From Sugiyamaella lignohabitans (Eukaryota > Ascomycota > Dipodascomycetes > Dipodascales > Trichomonascaceae), in the NCBI RefSeq assembly GCF_001640025.1, contig NC_031671.1, forward strand, positions 124,001 through 188,000: a stretch of DNA of 64,000 bases. The letters run 5' to 3'. How positions within the stretch are numbered: the first letter of the stretch is position 1; every line of letters starts with the position of its first letter. This document shows positions 19,207 through 31,789 of this stretch, piece after piece. The position numbers and the translations under genes are program-made. Under the pieces are notes generated by a model. It saw nothing but the letters and a program-made list of their open reading frames with translations. It had not been told where the DNA came from and did not search any database.

Positions 19207-20166
19207 TCAGAGTTTAGAGGAGGAGGAGGAGTCGTGGACGGCGGTGAGAATTGAGGTGAGCCAGCGACGGGGTTCGCCGACAAAAGCGTAGTGGTTTCCC
19301 CCGTTCCAGAGTTGGACCACTCGGCCGCCCATTTTATGGGCCTCGAGAGCCGCCTGTTTACAGTAGGGAGCGGTCATTCCGTTCCACACCACCAGCACGG
19401 GAATGTCCAGTTTGGCAGTCAGCGCTTCTTGTACGGCCTGGCGCTGGTATTTGGCGCTGCCAATGGCCCAGGTGAACCCGTGGGGGATCATATGAGGCTC
19501 TTTAGCCGACAAAATCAGTTCTCTAACAGCAGCAGGCTCGCTGACATTCGTAGCAGGTTTGGCTCCTTCAATAGAATTGGGGTCCGGATACTCGTAATAA
19601 ACGCCAAACGACTTTTCAAATCGCTGAGGAAGTGTTCGGGCTTGTTCTTCTTTGGACATTCCTTCAGGGGGAGTCATGGCTTTAGTAAAAGCCGGGTCGG
19701 GTTTCAATGCAAATATGCTGCTGGGAGGTTCATAAAGTACAAACGCCGACGAGTATTTTAATCCTCTTTGTCGTAATTCTGTAGGAAGAAACGATTGACA
19801 GGCAATTGCTATCAGAAGATTCGTGCCTTTGGACCAGCCAACAACGATAGGCGGTTTCGGCAGCTTAAGATCCTCGTTGGCATATTCGAGAAACTCCACC
19901 AGATCAGTCGCATGTTCTAAAGCATACTCTTCTTTCTTAAGATTTCCTTTTGGCAGCGGTGACGACCCGCTGTATCCTCGCTGGTTATAAGCTAATAACC
20001 GGATTTTCACCTGGCCACTTCGAACCACTTCGTTCAGCGATTCAAACACCCGAATGTTGGATCCCACTCCGTGACACAGCACCACCGTCTCATACTGGCC
20101 GGTGTGCGGTCGCCCCGTGTCCGAGAAGCTCAGCAGCGTGTGATTAGGAAGAACCACCGTCGGCAT
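19207..20166 (-). CDS. Alpha/beta hydrolase, unknown substrate
   Basis: 319 aa. Oxyanion segment CHGVGSN at about 31-37, a YNQRGYSGSS block at 60-69, and the nucleophile elbow GWSKG with Ser about 112. A likely catalytic His lies in GGNHYAF near residue 297. The usual acid would be in the VLVVWNGMTAPY stretch near 262, where the expected Asp is Asn or displaced, so the acid residue is uncertain. No signal peptide or membrane segment, so probably cytosolic. A (CTGT)n tract lies in the presumed 5' leader, 37 bp upstream of the ATG. The fold is clear; the substrate is not. Confidence 0.82.
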   Translation of the reverse strand: MPTVVLPNHTLLSFSDTGRPHTGQYETVVLCHGVGSNIRVFESLNEVVRSGQVKIRLLAYNQRGYSGSSPLPKGNLKKEEYALEHATDLVEFLEYANEDLKLPKPPIVVGWSKGTNLLIAIACQSFLPTELRQRGLKYSSAFVLYEPPSSIFALKPDPAFTKAMTPPEGMSKEEQARTLPQRFEKSFGVYYEYPDPNSIEGAKPATNVSEPAAVRELILSAKEPHMIPHGFTWAIGSAKYQRQAVQEALTAKLDIPVLVVWNGMTAPYCKQAALEAHKMGGRVVQLWNGGNHYAFVGEPRRWLTSILTAVHDSSSSSKL

Positions 20167-20202
20167 TTCTTTCTTATTCTTCTAAAATACCAAAAGTATC
20201 TC

Positions 20203-20203
20203 C

Positions 20204-20236
<33 letters not shown>

Positions 20237-20237
20237 G
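20203..20237. repeat. (CTGT)n microsatellite in hydrolase 5' leader
   Basis: 35 bases, nearly nine uninterrupted copies of the tetranucleotide. Confidence 0.95.
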
Positions 20238-20374
20238 GTTCAACAACAGAAACAATCCGCTGTAAAAGAAATCTCTGGGATCAAGTTCACCCGCATCGGC
20301 TCCCTCTTTAGCCGACCGCGAACCGACCCCACACATGGGGCAGCCGCTCCGCTGATCACTACAGCTCAGGGTCC

Positions 20375-20435
20375 TGCCTCCGGCGGCTGGGGCTCCGCCC
20401 CAGACCCCGTGGCTCCTCTCGCTTCGCTCGAGTCG
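20375..20435 (+). repeat. GC hairpin element 16, type A
   Basis: Followed by GGCGTGGGGG, the flank shared by many solitary type-A copies. Confidence 0.88.
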
Positions 20436-20518
20436 GGCGTGGGGGTGTGGTCCGGGTAAAGGGTCCCATGCTCAGGGGGAATTGAAACTAACCCCTGAGT
20501 AAATAATCAACCCCTTTC

Positions 20519-20654
20519 GCTCGCGAAGCGAGCACAACCAGGTCTGGGCGGAGCCCAGCCGCCGGAGGCATGTCCGTCACCCCACTAACGGCTCCCTCGG
20601 TGGCTCGCGAAGCGAGCACAACCCGGTCTGGGCGGAGCCCAGCCGCCGGAGGCA
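20519..20654 (-). repeat. GC hairpin elements 17 and 18, type C, direct repeat
   Basis: Copies at 20519-20570 and 20603-20654, both with the shortened CTGGGC-GGA-GCCCAG core, in the 3' flank of PRE5. Confidence 0.88.
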
Positions 20655-20713
20655 TGCCTGTCCCCCAGAGTTTGTGTGTTCTAGCAAGTTTATTTATAGC
20701 TACCAGGACCGGA

Positions 20714-22349
20714 TTACTGGGTAGTGTCCATGTTAGAATCGTCATCGGGTCGAGGTTCGGCAGCAGAATCCGAGCCAGCAGCACCAGCAGCATCGGCAGG
20801 GGCATCAGCGTCAGCAGGTGCGTCGGTTGAAGTGGTAGCAGCAGCAGGCTCGGGTTGAGTTTCGGTAGCAGGCTGCTCTTCGGTTTGGACGGGGTGACTG
20901 GATCGCGAGACAGAGTCGAGTTTCTCGAGCCATGGCACGACCTCGTCGTCGTCGAGGAGTTTGAATGGTGTGTCAAGACCGACGACTGCAATCGACGTGT
21001 TCTTAGATGTGAGTTCTTTATCTTGAGCAAGCGTGTCTCTTAGAGCATTGAGTCCGTGTACAACAAGTTCTTCTAATGACGAGTCGCCGAACTTTTCGTA
21101 GTTGCGTTCTAAGTAGGTTCGAGCAGCCTGCGATCGCGCTCCAATAGCTGTTCCAACATACTCTAATACTGACCCACTGGGCAGGAACTCGTACAAATGA
21201 GGACCGGTCTCGTCGAATCCGGCAATCAGCAGACCAACTCCATAGGGTCTACGACCGTATTGTTGAGTATTGGATTGTGCCTTGTCGGCAATGGCATACA
21301 CAGCTCTTGATACGGCCAGTGGACGGTTGTATACAAGTTTAGCAGTCATGGACTGAGATCGGAGGAAGTTGGACAAAATACGGGCATCAGGAGCCAGACC
21401 TGCCAACGCCACACCCAGGTGATTGTCAATTCTGATGAGCTTCTTCTGATATGAGCCAAGGTCTTCGGCATTTCGCTGTATCTGTTAGTTTAATGTTCAA
21501 GTGGGTACGAGGTAGCTACCATGGCCTTGGTAGTTGTAGTTGTCTGGTAATATCCCAAGTGACATATCCAGTTCAAGACAAGAAGATGTGGGTTATCTCA
21601 CAAGTGACAAGCCCGTAAAATCAGTGAGAAACTAATTGGCTTCAAGTCAAGAAGCTATCATATCATCTCTCAAGTGATAAATAATCCAGCTGTTTGAGAC
21701 ATGTGGTTATCTCACAAGCAATAAATAATCTGGTACATTCTGCAAGAAACCCAGTGGATTCAAGTCAAGAAGCCGCCAGAATATCTCACAAGTGATAAAT
21801 AATCCAGCTCAAGCTAGTTGGCCGCCTGGTTATCTGTCAAGTGACAAATAGTCCTCAAGTCTAGAAGCTTTCTGATAATGACAAGTGACAAATCCGCTCA
21901 AACAAAAGACAAGAAACGATTATCTCACTAATGACAAATAACCCACAGTTCCAGATAACTGGCCCTCTGGTTTCTAAAGTGACAATAATCCTGTTCAAGT
22001 CAGTTGGCAGTCTGTTTATCTCACCCGTGAAAAATAGTCCAGCACTAGCAACACGAAATCATTCGCTCCTAGCCAATTTTCAGATTGTATGGACCCCACT
22101 TCCGGTCTTTTAAATAAAACCAATGCCTCGTAGCTACCTAAACAGATGATTCAATTGAATATCAACCTGAGCCGCCAGGGGAAAATTAGAATATAAACCT
22201 ACCTTCAATGCAACCAATACAGCGTGTGTTTTGGAAACAAGACCAACAGCAGCCGAACCTTGTTTAATAGCTTCAAGAGCATATTCCACTTGGAAAAGAC
22301 GACCGGTTGGCGAGTATGTCACCGAGTCGTTGTCATATGAATTACGGAA
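20714..22349 (-). CDS. PRE5: Proteasome subunit alpha type-1/alpha6 (Pre5), initiator exon not fixed
   Basis: Alpha-ring subunit of the 20S proteasome. Two exons are certain: 22203-22349 (49 codons, [10 protein letters not shown] then [19 protein letters not shown], the alpha-subunit signature) and 20714-21475 (starts [32 protein letters not shown]). The first exon is preceded by CTAACAGATACAG, so the initiator Met must lie in an upstream mini-exon. An ATG followed by GTATTT at 22477-22475 is one candidate, which would make the protein 303 aa. The intron at 21476-22202 is 727 bp and filled with a minisatellite. The C-terminal tail, about 70 residues of Pro/Ala/Asp/Thr, is longer than in yeast Pre5 (234 aa). 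Introns directly after ATG are common in some early-branching yeasts. Confidence 0.92.
21560..22075. repeat. Degenerate minisatellite in the PRE5 intron
   Basis: About nine drifting copies of a roughly 50-70 bp unit built from TTATCTCACAAGTGA, TAAATAATCCAG and TTCAAGTCAAGAAGC. Spacing is irregular. It fills almost the whole intron. Confidence 0.8.
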
Positions 22350-22592
22350 CTGTATCTGTTAGTATCCAATATCAAAAGGCGTGGTGATTATAATCATATC
22401 ACAAACAGAACATCCATAAAGCATCAAGAAATTAGTTATCGCAATATAATAGTTGTAATCGTCAATAGAAATACCATTGTCGGGGATCACACTGTTGTAT
22501 CACGAGGACACTAGATAAGAACTGAAGATGAAGCATAGTAGCAATGGCGATGCCAATTCTGTACAACATCCCAAAAAAGCGCTTTTCTAAGT

Positions 22593-23190
22593 TCAATGAG
22601 AACAGGCATACATCTCCTGACTGGCCGGATTGCCATAATTAAGAACTCTTGTCGTCTCTGGATCTGTGTCGAGACCATCTCTTAATACAGTGGCGATAAC
22701 ACTAGAAACCATGTCACAATACACGAATTCGGTGGCTTTCTTGCTGAAAATGTCTTCGATGTATAACTCCCTAGCTTTTAGACCAATTGTGATTTGATAA
22801 CTTGCAATTGTATGTACAATTGACAGCAATTGATTCACCAGGCATCTCGAAAGAACATTTGCCTCTTCAACACTCGAGAGCGAGCGATTCGTGAAAAATA
22901 CCTACCATTTTCTGGGTGAACTCTTCCTCTGATGTGTACTAAACTGAAGTTATACAGGAGTGATTGATCTATAGAGAAAGAAGCAATAAAACTTGTTTTA
23001 CAGTGACGGTATTCTTGTTCCAGACAATGAGGGTGTTGGTGTAAATGCTTAGTATTCAAATCGACATTTCGTGCCACTGGAAACTGCATACAACATGAAT
23101 GATCAAAAACAGCCGTTTATTGCAACTCTCACCCTGACTGTATAGAGTAGTGTATCTTCAGAGAGAATGTCAAGTATACGAATATATCGC
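22593..23190 (-). other. Possible spliced gene of unknown function
   Basis: Between PRE5 and ERV29 the minus strand has several short coding-like frames, all unrecognised. One starts at an ATG near 23191 (MRYIRILDILSEDTLLYTVR). One spans about 22900-23090 (begins FPVARNVDLNTKHL). One ends at the stop at 22593 (contains LLSIVHTIASYQITIGLKA and ELYIEDIFSKKATEFVY). GTGAGA, GTAGGT and TATGCAG could act as splice signals, but I cannot join the pieces convincingly. It may be a real multi-exon gene, a decayed gene, or chance. Confidence 0.3.
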
Positions 23191-23265
23191 ATAAAAAGCA
23201 GGATAAGCCGTACGTCCAGACCGTCCTCCCCCAGTCACCAAATCTCGAGGGCCCGTCGACGAAAC

Positions 23266-23325
23266 GACTCGAGCGAAGCGAGAGGAGCCACGGGGTCTGG
23301 GGCAGAGCCCCAGCCGCCGGAGGCA
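23266..23325 (-). repeat. GC hairpin element 19, type A
   Basis: In the 3' flank of ERV29; the inner side continues into TTTCGTCGACGGGCCC, similar to composite spacers but without a B arm. Confidence 0.87.
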
Positions 23326-23369
23326 CTCAGGGACCCTCAATTAACAAGCTATACACAGATTGAATTCGA

Positions 23370-24341
23370 TTAGTAGATCTTTTTCTTCTCGTCGATGCTG
23401 ATTCTGCCAGCGCCAGACGACACGAGCAGGATGAGACCACCGACGATGCTGAGAGTTTGGAAGTATTCGTAGCGGAGCAGGTCACGGGCAGGGTTACGTG
23501 AAGCATAGCGCCAGTAGGGGTTTGTGAGCAAGTTTTGAACCGACAAAAGAACCACCAGCAGCGAAGCAGATAGTCTGGCCTTGAAACCCACGACTACCAT
23601 AATACAGGCAACCAAACCAATGACATTGAAGAATCCGCCGATAACAGTCCAGTTTCTGGTCACCATATATGCAATGAAAAGGAAGATGAGCAGGATACGG
23701 CCGGCCAATTGTAAATACTTGCTACGGTCTTTATCCTCGAGCACTGGTAAACCAGGTAGAGAGAGAGATCTCCTGTCACGGACAAATGCATCAGACAGAA
23801 CAATCAACAGTCCTCCGACAAGCGAAACATTGCGGAAAAAGAACGAGAACTTGAAAATCAGGCCATACACAAGAGCCTGTGACACCACCACAAATAACAG
23901 AGCACCCACGCCGATTTCAAGTCTCTTTTTAAACACCACCGAAAACGAGCCAATCAACATTGCCACAACATTAATAGAAAGGAAAAGAACTGCTATGATA
24001 TGTGGCAAGCCACGGACGTTCCAAATATACCCCACCTGGTCTGACCATTGCGTGACGATTCTGAATGCATCCTCCACAAACGTGGCAATAATCAGGAACC
24101 GGCCGATTCCTGGAAGATACGGTTTAACAGGTGTTCCAACAGTACCCAGGAAATTATCGATTTTTTCCGAAACCTCGTGTGCCCGACGGGCGAACGACGG
24201 CGAACTGGCCGCGGCTCCAGGATAAGACGAAAAATTGGCTCCTCCCATAGGTGCCGAGTCATAGCCCGAAATTCCGCCACTGGCTTGTCTTCGGGTCTTA
24301 ACGTCGCCTCCATCCAGAGGCATTTGATATCGGTTTGACAT
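23370..24341 (-). CDS. ERV29: ER cargo receptor Erv29/SURF4
   Basis: Multi-pass membrane protein that packages soluble secretory cargo into COPII vesicles. 323 aa from the ATG at 24341 (MSNRYQMPLDGG); a TTG extension to 24377 is not needed. A cytosolic N-terminal region of about 75 residues is followed by the conserved FLPGIGRFLIIATFVEDAFR-type block (PYLPGIGRF...) and about seven hydrophobic segments. A second conserved block, GRILLIFLFI, lies in the C-terminal half. The protein ends in KKKIY, so Lys occupies -3 and -4, a dilysine COPI retrieval signal as in the family. Confidence 0.93.
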   Translation of the reverse strand: MSNRYQMPLDGGDVKTRRQASGGISGYDSAPMGGANFSSYPGAAASSPSFARRAHEVSEKIDNFLGTVGTPVKPYLPGIGRFLIIATFVEDAFRIVTQWSDQVGYIWNVRGLPHIIAVLFLSINVVAMLIGSFSVVFKKRLEIGVGALLFVVVSQALVYGLIFKFSFFFRNVSLVGGLLIVLSDAFVRDRRSLSLPGLPVLEDKDRSKYLQLAGRILLIFLFIAYMVTRNWTVIGGFFNVIGLVACIMVVVGFKARLSASLLVVLLSVQNLLTNPYWRYASRNPARDLLRYEYFQTLSIVGGLILLVSSGAGRISIDEKKKIY

Positions 24342-25573
24342 GGTTGTATGAAGATTATAAAGTTGATGTTGTCGCAAGAGTCGATGTATCGCTAGTGACA
24401 GTCGTGTTCTCGGGAGCTCGGAGTCACAAGTTCACTAAAAAAATATCAACAATTGAATTGAATCTGTCAAAACTAACCGAGAATCAGGTTCAATTGAACA
24501 AAGAAAATCCAATTGTGAAAAAAAAATTAATTATCAACGTCACTGTCAATTGTCCTAATGAGGTCGAGGTCCTGCTGCGAACCTGCTATCCCAGTCGCTG
24601 CTTATGAATATACCACCTGTACACAGATGAACCGGCAAGAAAACCACAAAAAAAAGAGTCGAAATTTCAGATGTCCAAAAACAAAAGCAAATCAATTGTC
24701 AACTACTGAAAAAATTGACCACAAAACTCACTGCACTTCCTCGATCCGTACCTGATGTTGACAGTCAATCTTAACACGTAAATCTGGAATGTACTATCAC
24801 GCTTCCTAACATCCCCGGTTAGGGTTGCCTCGGCATTAATTTGTCTGCCGTCCATGCACTTGCATATGCCGCACGCAGGGGTGCTGCAGGGATGCAGTGG
24901 GGGGCCGTGCCTCCGGCGGCTGGGGCTCTGCCCCAGACCCCGTGGCTCCTCTCGCTTCGCTCGAGTCGGGCGTGGGAAGTCCCGGTGTAAAATAGTACTG
25001 GTACAAATTAAGTTTAATCGAATTTTGGGAGCAGAAGAGTGGGTTTGTGACAATTCGAAGTGAACCATGAGCATGAATCTACATGACATTTTACTTCCGT
25101 ATATCCATTATCGGTCACAATTGAACCTATTGAAAGTCAAATTTTGCCGCAATTGTATCAACAGGAAAAGGAGAATGGATTCTGGCTCAAGAGATGGATT
25201 CAAATGAAAAATTAAGAAGAAAAGAAGAGCAATTTGTCAGTCGTCTGTCTCATTCTGGTCAATGCATGGCTCAATAACCTCGTATATTCTTTAAAATTAC
25301 AAGCAAAAGATCCAGTTGTTAGGTAATGCTTTGGATTCTTTAAAAGGATTATTCACAACTGGAAAATACCACCCAAATTCTCAGTTAAATAATTTAAGAG
25401 CAAATGGACCCTGGGCATCAGCTCACTTGACTGATTTGGTGGGGTAATCCGGTGGTCTGCCGCGGTTCAGGGGGATCGCCATTCTGATAAGCTGCTTGGC
25501 ATATATAAGCTCTAAAGTCCTATTTCTGATCTTGATCTCGATATAGAGACAGCTGAAAAGGCACTCTTGTATC
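24342..25573. other. Gene-free region between ERV29 and Moco sulfurase
   Basis: About 1.2 kb, AT-rich, with element 20. ATATATAAGC at about 25500 could be the TATA of the sulfurase, about 70 bp before its ATG. Confidence 0.55.
24908..24968 (+). repeat. GC hairpin element 20, type A
   Basis: Core loop TCT variant (CTGGGGC-TCT-GCCCCAG). Followed by GGCGTGGGAAGTCCC. Confidence 0.88.
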
Positions 25574-28147
25574 ATGATAATGCCAGAAGCTGCTGAAGTT
25601 CTCGATGGCTATGGCTATGATGGGAAGATAGACGAGATCAGAAAACTGTACTATGGCCAGTTAGATAAAAATGGTAATGACAGTACTGTTTATTTGGATC
25701 ATGCGGGGACCACGCTTTATCCAACTTCCATTGTCGACAAATTCAGTGCTACCCTTGTCAAAAATATTTATGGAAATCCACATTCGAAATCTCCAAGCTC
25801 GCAAAATACTGAAAGATGGATCGAACGAGCTCGTGGCCAGTTTCTGGGGTTGTTTGGTGCTGATGTGAGACAGTATTCTGTGGTGTTCACTGCCAATAGC
25901 ACAGCTGCTGTCAAGCTAATTGGCGAGGGATTGTCGACTTTGCCAAACTCAAAATACACTTATCTTAAGGATTCACATACATCTCTTGTTGGGTTAAGAA
26001 ATCTAGCTAGCTCATTTGAAGTTACTGGTGATATCGAGCAGTATCTCCTTTCGTTAGAGCGACAGCTGGAGAAGGAAAATAGCACTCACTCAAACTCTGA
26101 TCTTGAAGTTGATGATTTCAATGGAAATGGTCACAAATCAACATCTGGTAATAGTGAACTTTTGTCATGGCCAGCACAGTCCAATTTTTCTGGAAAGAGG
26201 TATCCCTGTGAAGAATGGCTCAATAGAGTCAGATTCATAAACCGTAATAACAGCTCCAGTGATCATCGACTTTACACACTGCTCGATGCAGCTGCTATTT
26301 CTTCCTCAAAACCAATTGATCTATTAAAACTAAACCCAGATTTCGTTATTATTTCTTGTTACAAGATTTTTGGATTTCCTGATCTAGGTGCATTGATTGT
26401 GAAGAACGAAGTGCTACCTCAGTTTTTCGCCAATCGCAAGTATTTTGGAGGTGGTACTTTAGACAGTCTTGCCAGTGAGACTGATTTTGTAGCTAGAAAG
26501 TCTTTGACTGGAAGTCAGGCTCTGGAAGATGGCACTTTGCCTTTTCATTCTATTATTGGTCTGTCCATTGCAATTGATGAGTACAAACGTATCTATGGAA
26601 GTTTCGACAATATATCTCTACATACGAGTTCATTGGCTGGTTACCTTCACAGACAACTTGAACGACTGAAATATAGTAATGGACAACCGCTGGTTCACAT
26701 TTATGGACCAAACACTGAGGAGTACAAGATTGGCGAGCATCAAGGGCCCATCGTAGCATTCAATCTGAAGTTCCCTTCTGGTGAATGGATAGGATACTCT
26801 GATCTCGAAACTATCGCCAGTTCACAGAATATTAATTTGAGAACAGGAACTTTGTGTAACAGTGGCAGTGCATCTACCTGGATGAATATCAGCGATAGCG
26901 AGATTATTTCCAACTACTCAAGCGGCCATGTGTGTGGTGATACAAACGATATCATGAATGGTAAGCCAACGGGCGCTGTGAGGGTCAGTCTTGGGGCATG
27001 CTCTAGTATTGGCGATGTAGACGCTCTAATCAATTGCTTGACTGACTTTTATTTAAAGCCATTTAACCAAGAGCTTGCAAAGGCACCGCTGACCAGTGCT
27101 AAATCATTGACAACTACAGCTCGAATAACAGCACTATCAATTTATCCGATAAAGTCTTGTGCTGCTTACAACATCTCAACACCCTGGGTTGTAGGTGCGA
27201 ACGGTTTAAAATGGGATCGGGAATTCTGTCTTGTTAATATGTCTAGTTATTCAGTGTTATCATTGAAAAAGTACCCCAAGATGGTTCATATCCTCCCGAA
27301 AATTGATGGAGATAGGCTGCTTATCAGGTATAACGACAATGAAATAAGCGTGCCTCTAAGACTGCTACCTTCCAACTCTAACTCAGAAACTACATTGAAA
27401 GTTTGTGGAAACAATATATTTGCTCAAATCTACACAGATGCGACGGTTGTCAAGTTCTTCACCTCGGCTCTTGGCATCGACTGTACATTAGCACGCATTC
27501 ACAATGACCCTCAACCCGCAACCAATACTGAGATTACGAGAGAACAACCAGGTACCATGGTCAATTCCTCCCCAATTTTGCTCATCTCACAATCCAGTGT
27601 GAATAAACTCTCGTCCAACACACTCAATTCGAGCTCAAGCGACGACGACCAGAGGTCTCGGCACCAGCCTGTCGACCGGCAAATCTTCCGGGCCAACATC
27701 ACCATCTCCGGACCAACTCCTTATTCAGAGGACGAATGGACTGCCATCCAAACCGATACGGTCAACTTCAAAGTATGTATAAAATCAGGCATCCCGACGC
27801 CCGACTCGAGCGAAGCGAGAGGAGCCACGGGGTCTGGGGCGGAGCCCCAGCCGCCGGAGGCAACCACCACCCGCCCGATACTAACAGGACAGCTGCTCGG
27901 GAAATGTCAGCGGTGTAATATGGTATGTGTGGATGCGAGCACGGGCCAGCGTAACCAGGCGCCGTTCAAGGCACTTCATCGCACCAGAAAAGAGAATGTA
28001 AGTTACAGCAGAAAAAAAGGAAGAAAGAGGCATTGCTAACTAACGATACAGGGAAAAATCTATTTTGGCCAGCACATGTCTCTCGAGCCAGGGTCTCCAG
28101 AGACAGTGCTGTCAGTGGGTGATATAGTGACGGGGATTGTCGGCTAG
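25574..28147 (+). CDS. Molybdenum cofactor sulfurase (MOCOS/HxB type), three exons
   Basis: Converts oxo-Moco to the sulfurated cofactor required by xanthine dehydrogenase and aldehyde oxidase. Exons 25574-27772, 27893-27997 and 28052-28147 give 799 aa. The N-terminal part, about 1-500, is a NifS-like PLP domain: YLDHAGTTLYP near 42, ANSTAAVK near 108, the PLP Lys in SCYKIFGFPDLG at K264, and the acceptor Cys in RTGTLCNSG near 430. A MOSC N-terminal domain begins near 515 (SIYPIKSCAAY). The MOSC domain ends with FRANI (near 709) and KCQRCNMVCVD (near 736), which appears only after intron 1 is removed. Both introns end in CTAAC plus 8-10 bases plus AG. Intron 1 (120 bp) contains GC element 21; intron 2 is 54 bp. 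Confidence 0.93.
27803..27862 (-). repeat. GC hairpin element 21, type A, inside the Moco sulfurase intron
   Basis: Occupies half of the 120-bp intron 1 and keeps the frame open, so it would be mistaken for coding sequence. Confidence 0.92.
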
Positions 28148-28809
28148 CTCAGGGAGTGGCAAAAAACGTGGTATCGGGAGGACCCGTAAACCGGTGAAGA
28201 TGCGATGCAGCAAGTTTAACAGCTGCTTATTTATTTGTTTATTTATTTTTAACTGAAAATATTTTTCCATGCATAAATAGTAAAGACAACTGTTTTGTTC
28301 CATGCGTCGGGCGACTATTGTCCACATTTTACTAGGCAATTTATGCGAGAAAACCGTTACATGTCAGAGCAAGGTTTTTTTTTTTTGGGTGGTGAAACCT
28401 AGTTTACATACGTTGGCGCTAGCTCATTTCCGGTATTTTTAGCACATGCCTGCCACTAGCCCCCCACGTATTTATCGGTTGTGCGTGCCGATTGTGAATA
28501 TTTTTTTGTTATTACCCCTCATTCTACCCCTCCCTGCGCGTGGGCCGGTTATCCGATTGCCGAGACAAAATTATTTGTCCATGAAATGAAAATTGAGATT
28601 GATACGAGACGATCGAGTCAAATGTTTGTAGTGCTTATTTGCGGTTTCAATCAAAAGCCACCAACCGTCCGAGTGCCTGATAATTTATTTTAAAGTTGCG
28701 AACGAGAGAAGTGCGTAACGTGAGTGCATTAAACGCGTGCTCGTACGTACACTTGCATCTGCGTATCGTATCAAGCATGCTAGCTGGTTCACCGGTTTAA
28801 AACGGGGTC

Positions 28810-28949
28810 TGCCTCCGGCGGCTGGGGCTCCGCCCCAGACCCTGGTTGCTCTTGCTTCGCAAGAGTTGGCTGGGACCGCCGACGCAACGACTCGAGCGAA
28901 GCGAGAGGAGCAGCCAGGGTCTGGGGCGGAGCCCCAGCCGCCGGAGGCA
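28810..28949. repeat. Composite GC element 22/23 (B-variant then A, inverted)
   Basis: Element 22 (28810-28865, +) has head CTCTTGC-TTC-GCAAGAG, a compensated version of type B. Element 23 (28889-28949, -) is type A. Spacer 23 bp. Confidence 0.9.
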
Positions 28950-29741
28950 TGTCCACTCGCCCACCTCGTCCGGGCCGGAGGACCCTGGGCTGCCTCGTTT
29001 TCACCTGCAGCAAGGTGGGCTCAGCAGCTAGCCCGAACGGTGTATTTGGTACCTTGTAACTGGTATGTATGTATAGTTTGTTTCGGGATTGATAATAATA
29101 ATAATAATGATCGTAAATAATATTTGTTCTATTCGTTTCTTTTTGCACCTCCCATTTCTTTTCTTCGACTTTTCTTTTGTCTTTTCTTTTAGTCTGGCAG
29201 TTGTTTGGCGGTTCCTCCTTTTTACCGACCTTATCACCCCTGAATGATGAGACCCCGAATGAGCCCCTCTTCTCCTAGCTCCAGTCTCTGGGCCCCTCTT
29301 CTCATGTTTCGTCTCTCCTTGACCCCTCTCACCTCATTTTTTACTGCTCCATTCTCCAGCCCCTCGTTTCACCGTTGGTTCCACCGCTCGTTCCACCCCT
29401 CTTCACCCCTCTTGACCCCTCTTCACCTTTCCATTCTATTCGACTCTCGCTATTTAGCCGGCCAGCCCCTTCCTTTTCCGATAACCAATCGAAGGGTTAG
29501 GAATGTTCGATAAGGTACGTGAGGGTGCATCCCACGCAATGGCTGCATGCCAGTGGGCTATGGTGCTAGTGAGATTATGCAGTGTGGGCCGGTGGTGGCC
29601 GACTGGTGGCAGGAAACTGTGCGTTTATGCGGTGTTATTCAGCAGCAGCCCCCCCCTCCCCTCAGCGTTGCTGTTGCGTTTGAGGTGGGAGAATCCGGCA
29701 GCTTAAACGCTAGCGTGACAAAGCCACCAGGCTATAATTAT

Positions 29742-29750
29742 TATAAATAG
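29742..29750 (+). promoter_or_regulatory. TATA box of the polyubiquitin gene
   Basis: TATAAATAG, 143 bp before the ATG. The same 9-mer is found before the two small paralogs and INO1. Confidence 0.7.
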
Positions 29751-29874
29751 ACGCCTCGTTGCAGAAGACCCTAGACTTTCTCTTTTTCTTACTATCTACT
29801 TTTTTTCTACATTACAAAGAAAAAAACATAGCTTCTTAGCTGTATTATATTTCGATAATACAACAACACATTAA

Positions 29875-31266
<1,392 letters not shown>

Positions 31267-31383
31267 GTGCTGGAACCCCCTTCGCCTCTCTCGAGCCTAG
31301 TGTTCTTTTCTTTATTATTATTATATTACTTACTATTATGAATATAAACGAATTTTCACGAACACACAACCACCATCACCACT

Positions 31384-31437
31384 TGCCTCCGGCGGCTGGG
31401 GCGCTGCCCCAGACCCCGTTGTGCTCGCTTCGCGAGC
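31384..31437 (+). repeat. GC hairpin element 24, type C
   Basis: About 120 bp after the polyubiquitin stop. Core loop GCT variant. Confidence 0.9.
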
Positions 31438-31789
31438 CTCAAAGCTTCACGACATGGGGCTATATAAACTGAATTTCAAGGTATTGACCAATTTAACCGA
31501 ATTCTCCTATCTCTCAAACGAATTGCAATTACAACACCCACAAACGAGACAGTCAGCCCCACCTGAGTCCAATCCCACTAAACTCGCTTCATGAGCTTCA
31601 CCACGTGGGGATAGGGACACATGCAAGTGGATTTTCAAGGTAGCAGAGACTGAAGCTGCCAGAACATGGCCACTGCCATTTGACAGAATAATCTGCGTTT
31701 GTCTCGTCAGGAACGAAGTGCAATTACAGCGTTCATGAACCAGATATAGAGCTCCCCTGAATGCAGTCGCGATGACGGACCCCTTCCAA

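Noticed and set aside
27773..27892. Reading the Moco sulfurase through intron 1 as coding
   Set aside because: The element keeps the frame open, but GTATGT and CTAACAGGACAG splice sites restore the conserved NFK-LLGKCQRCNMVC junction, and a second intron restores the C-terminus.
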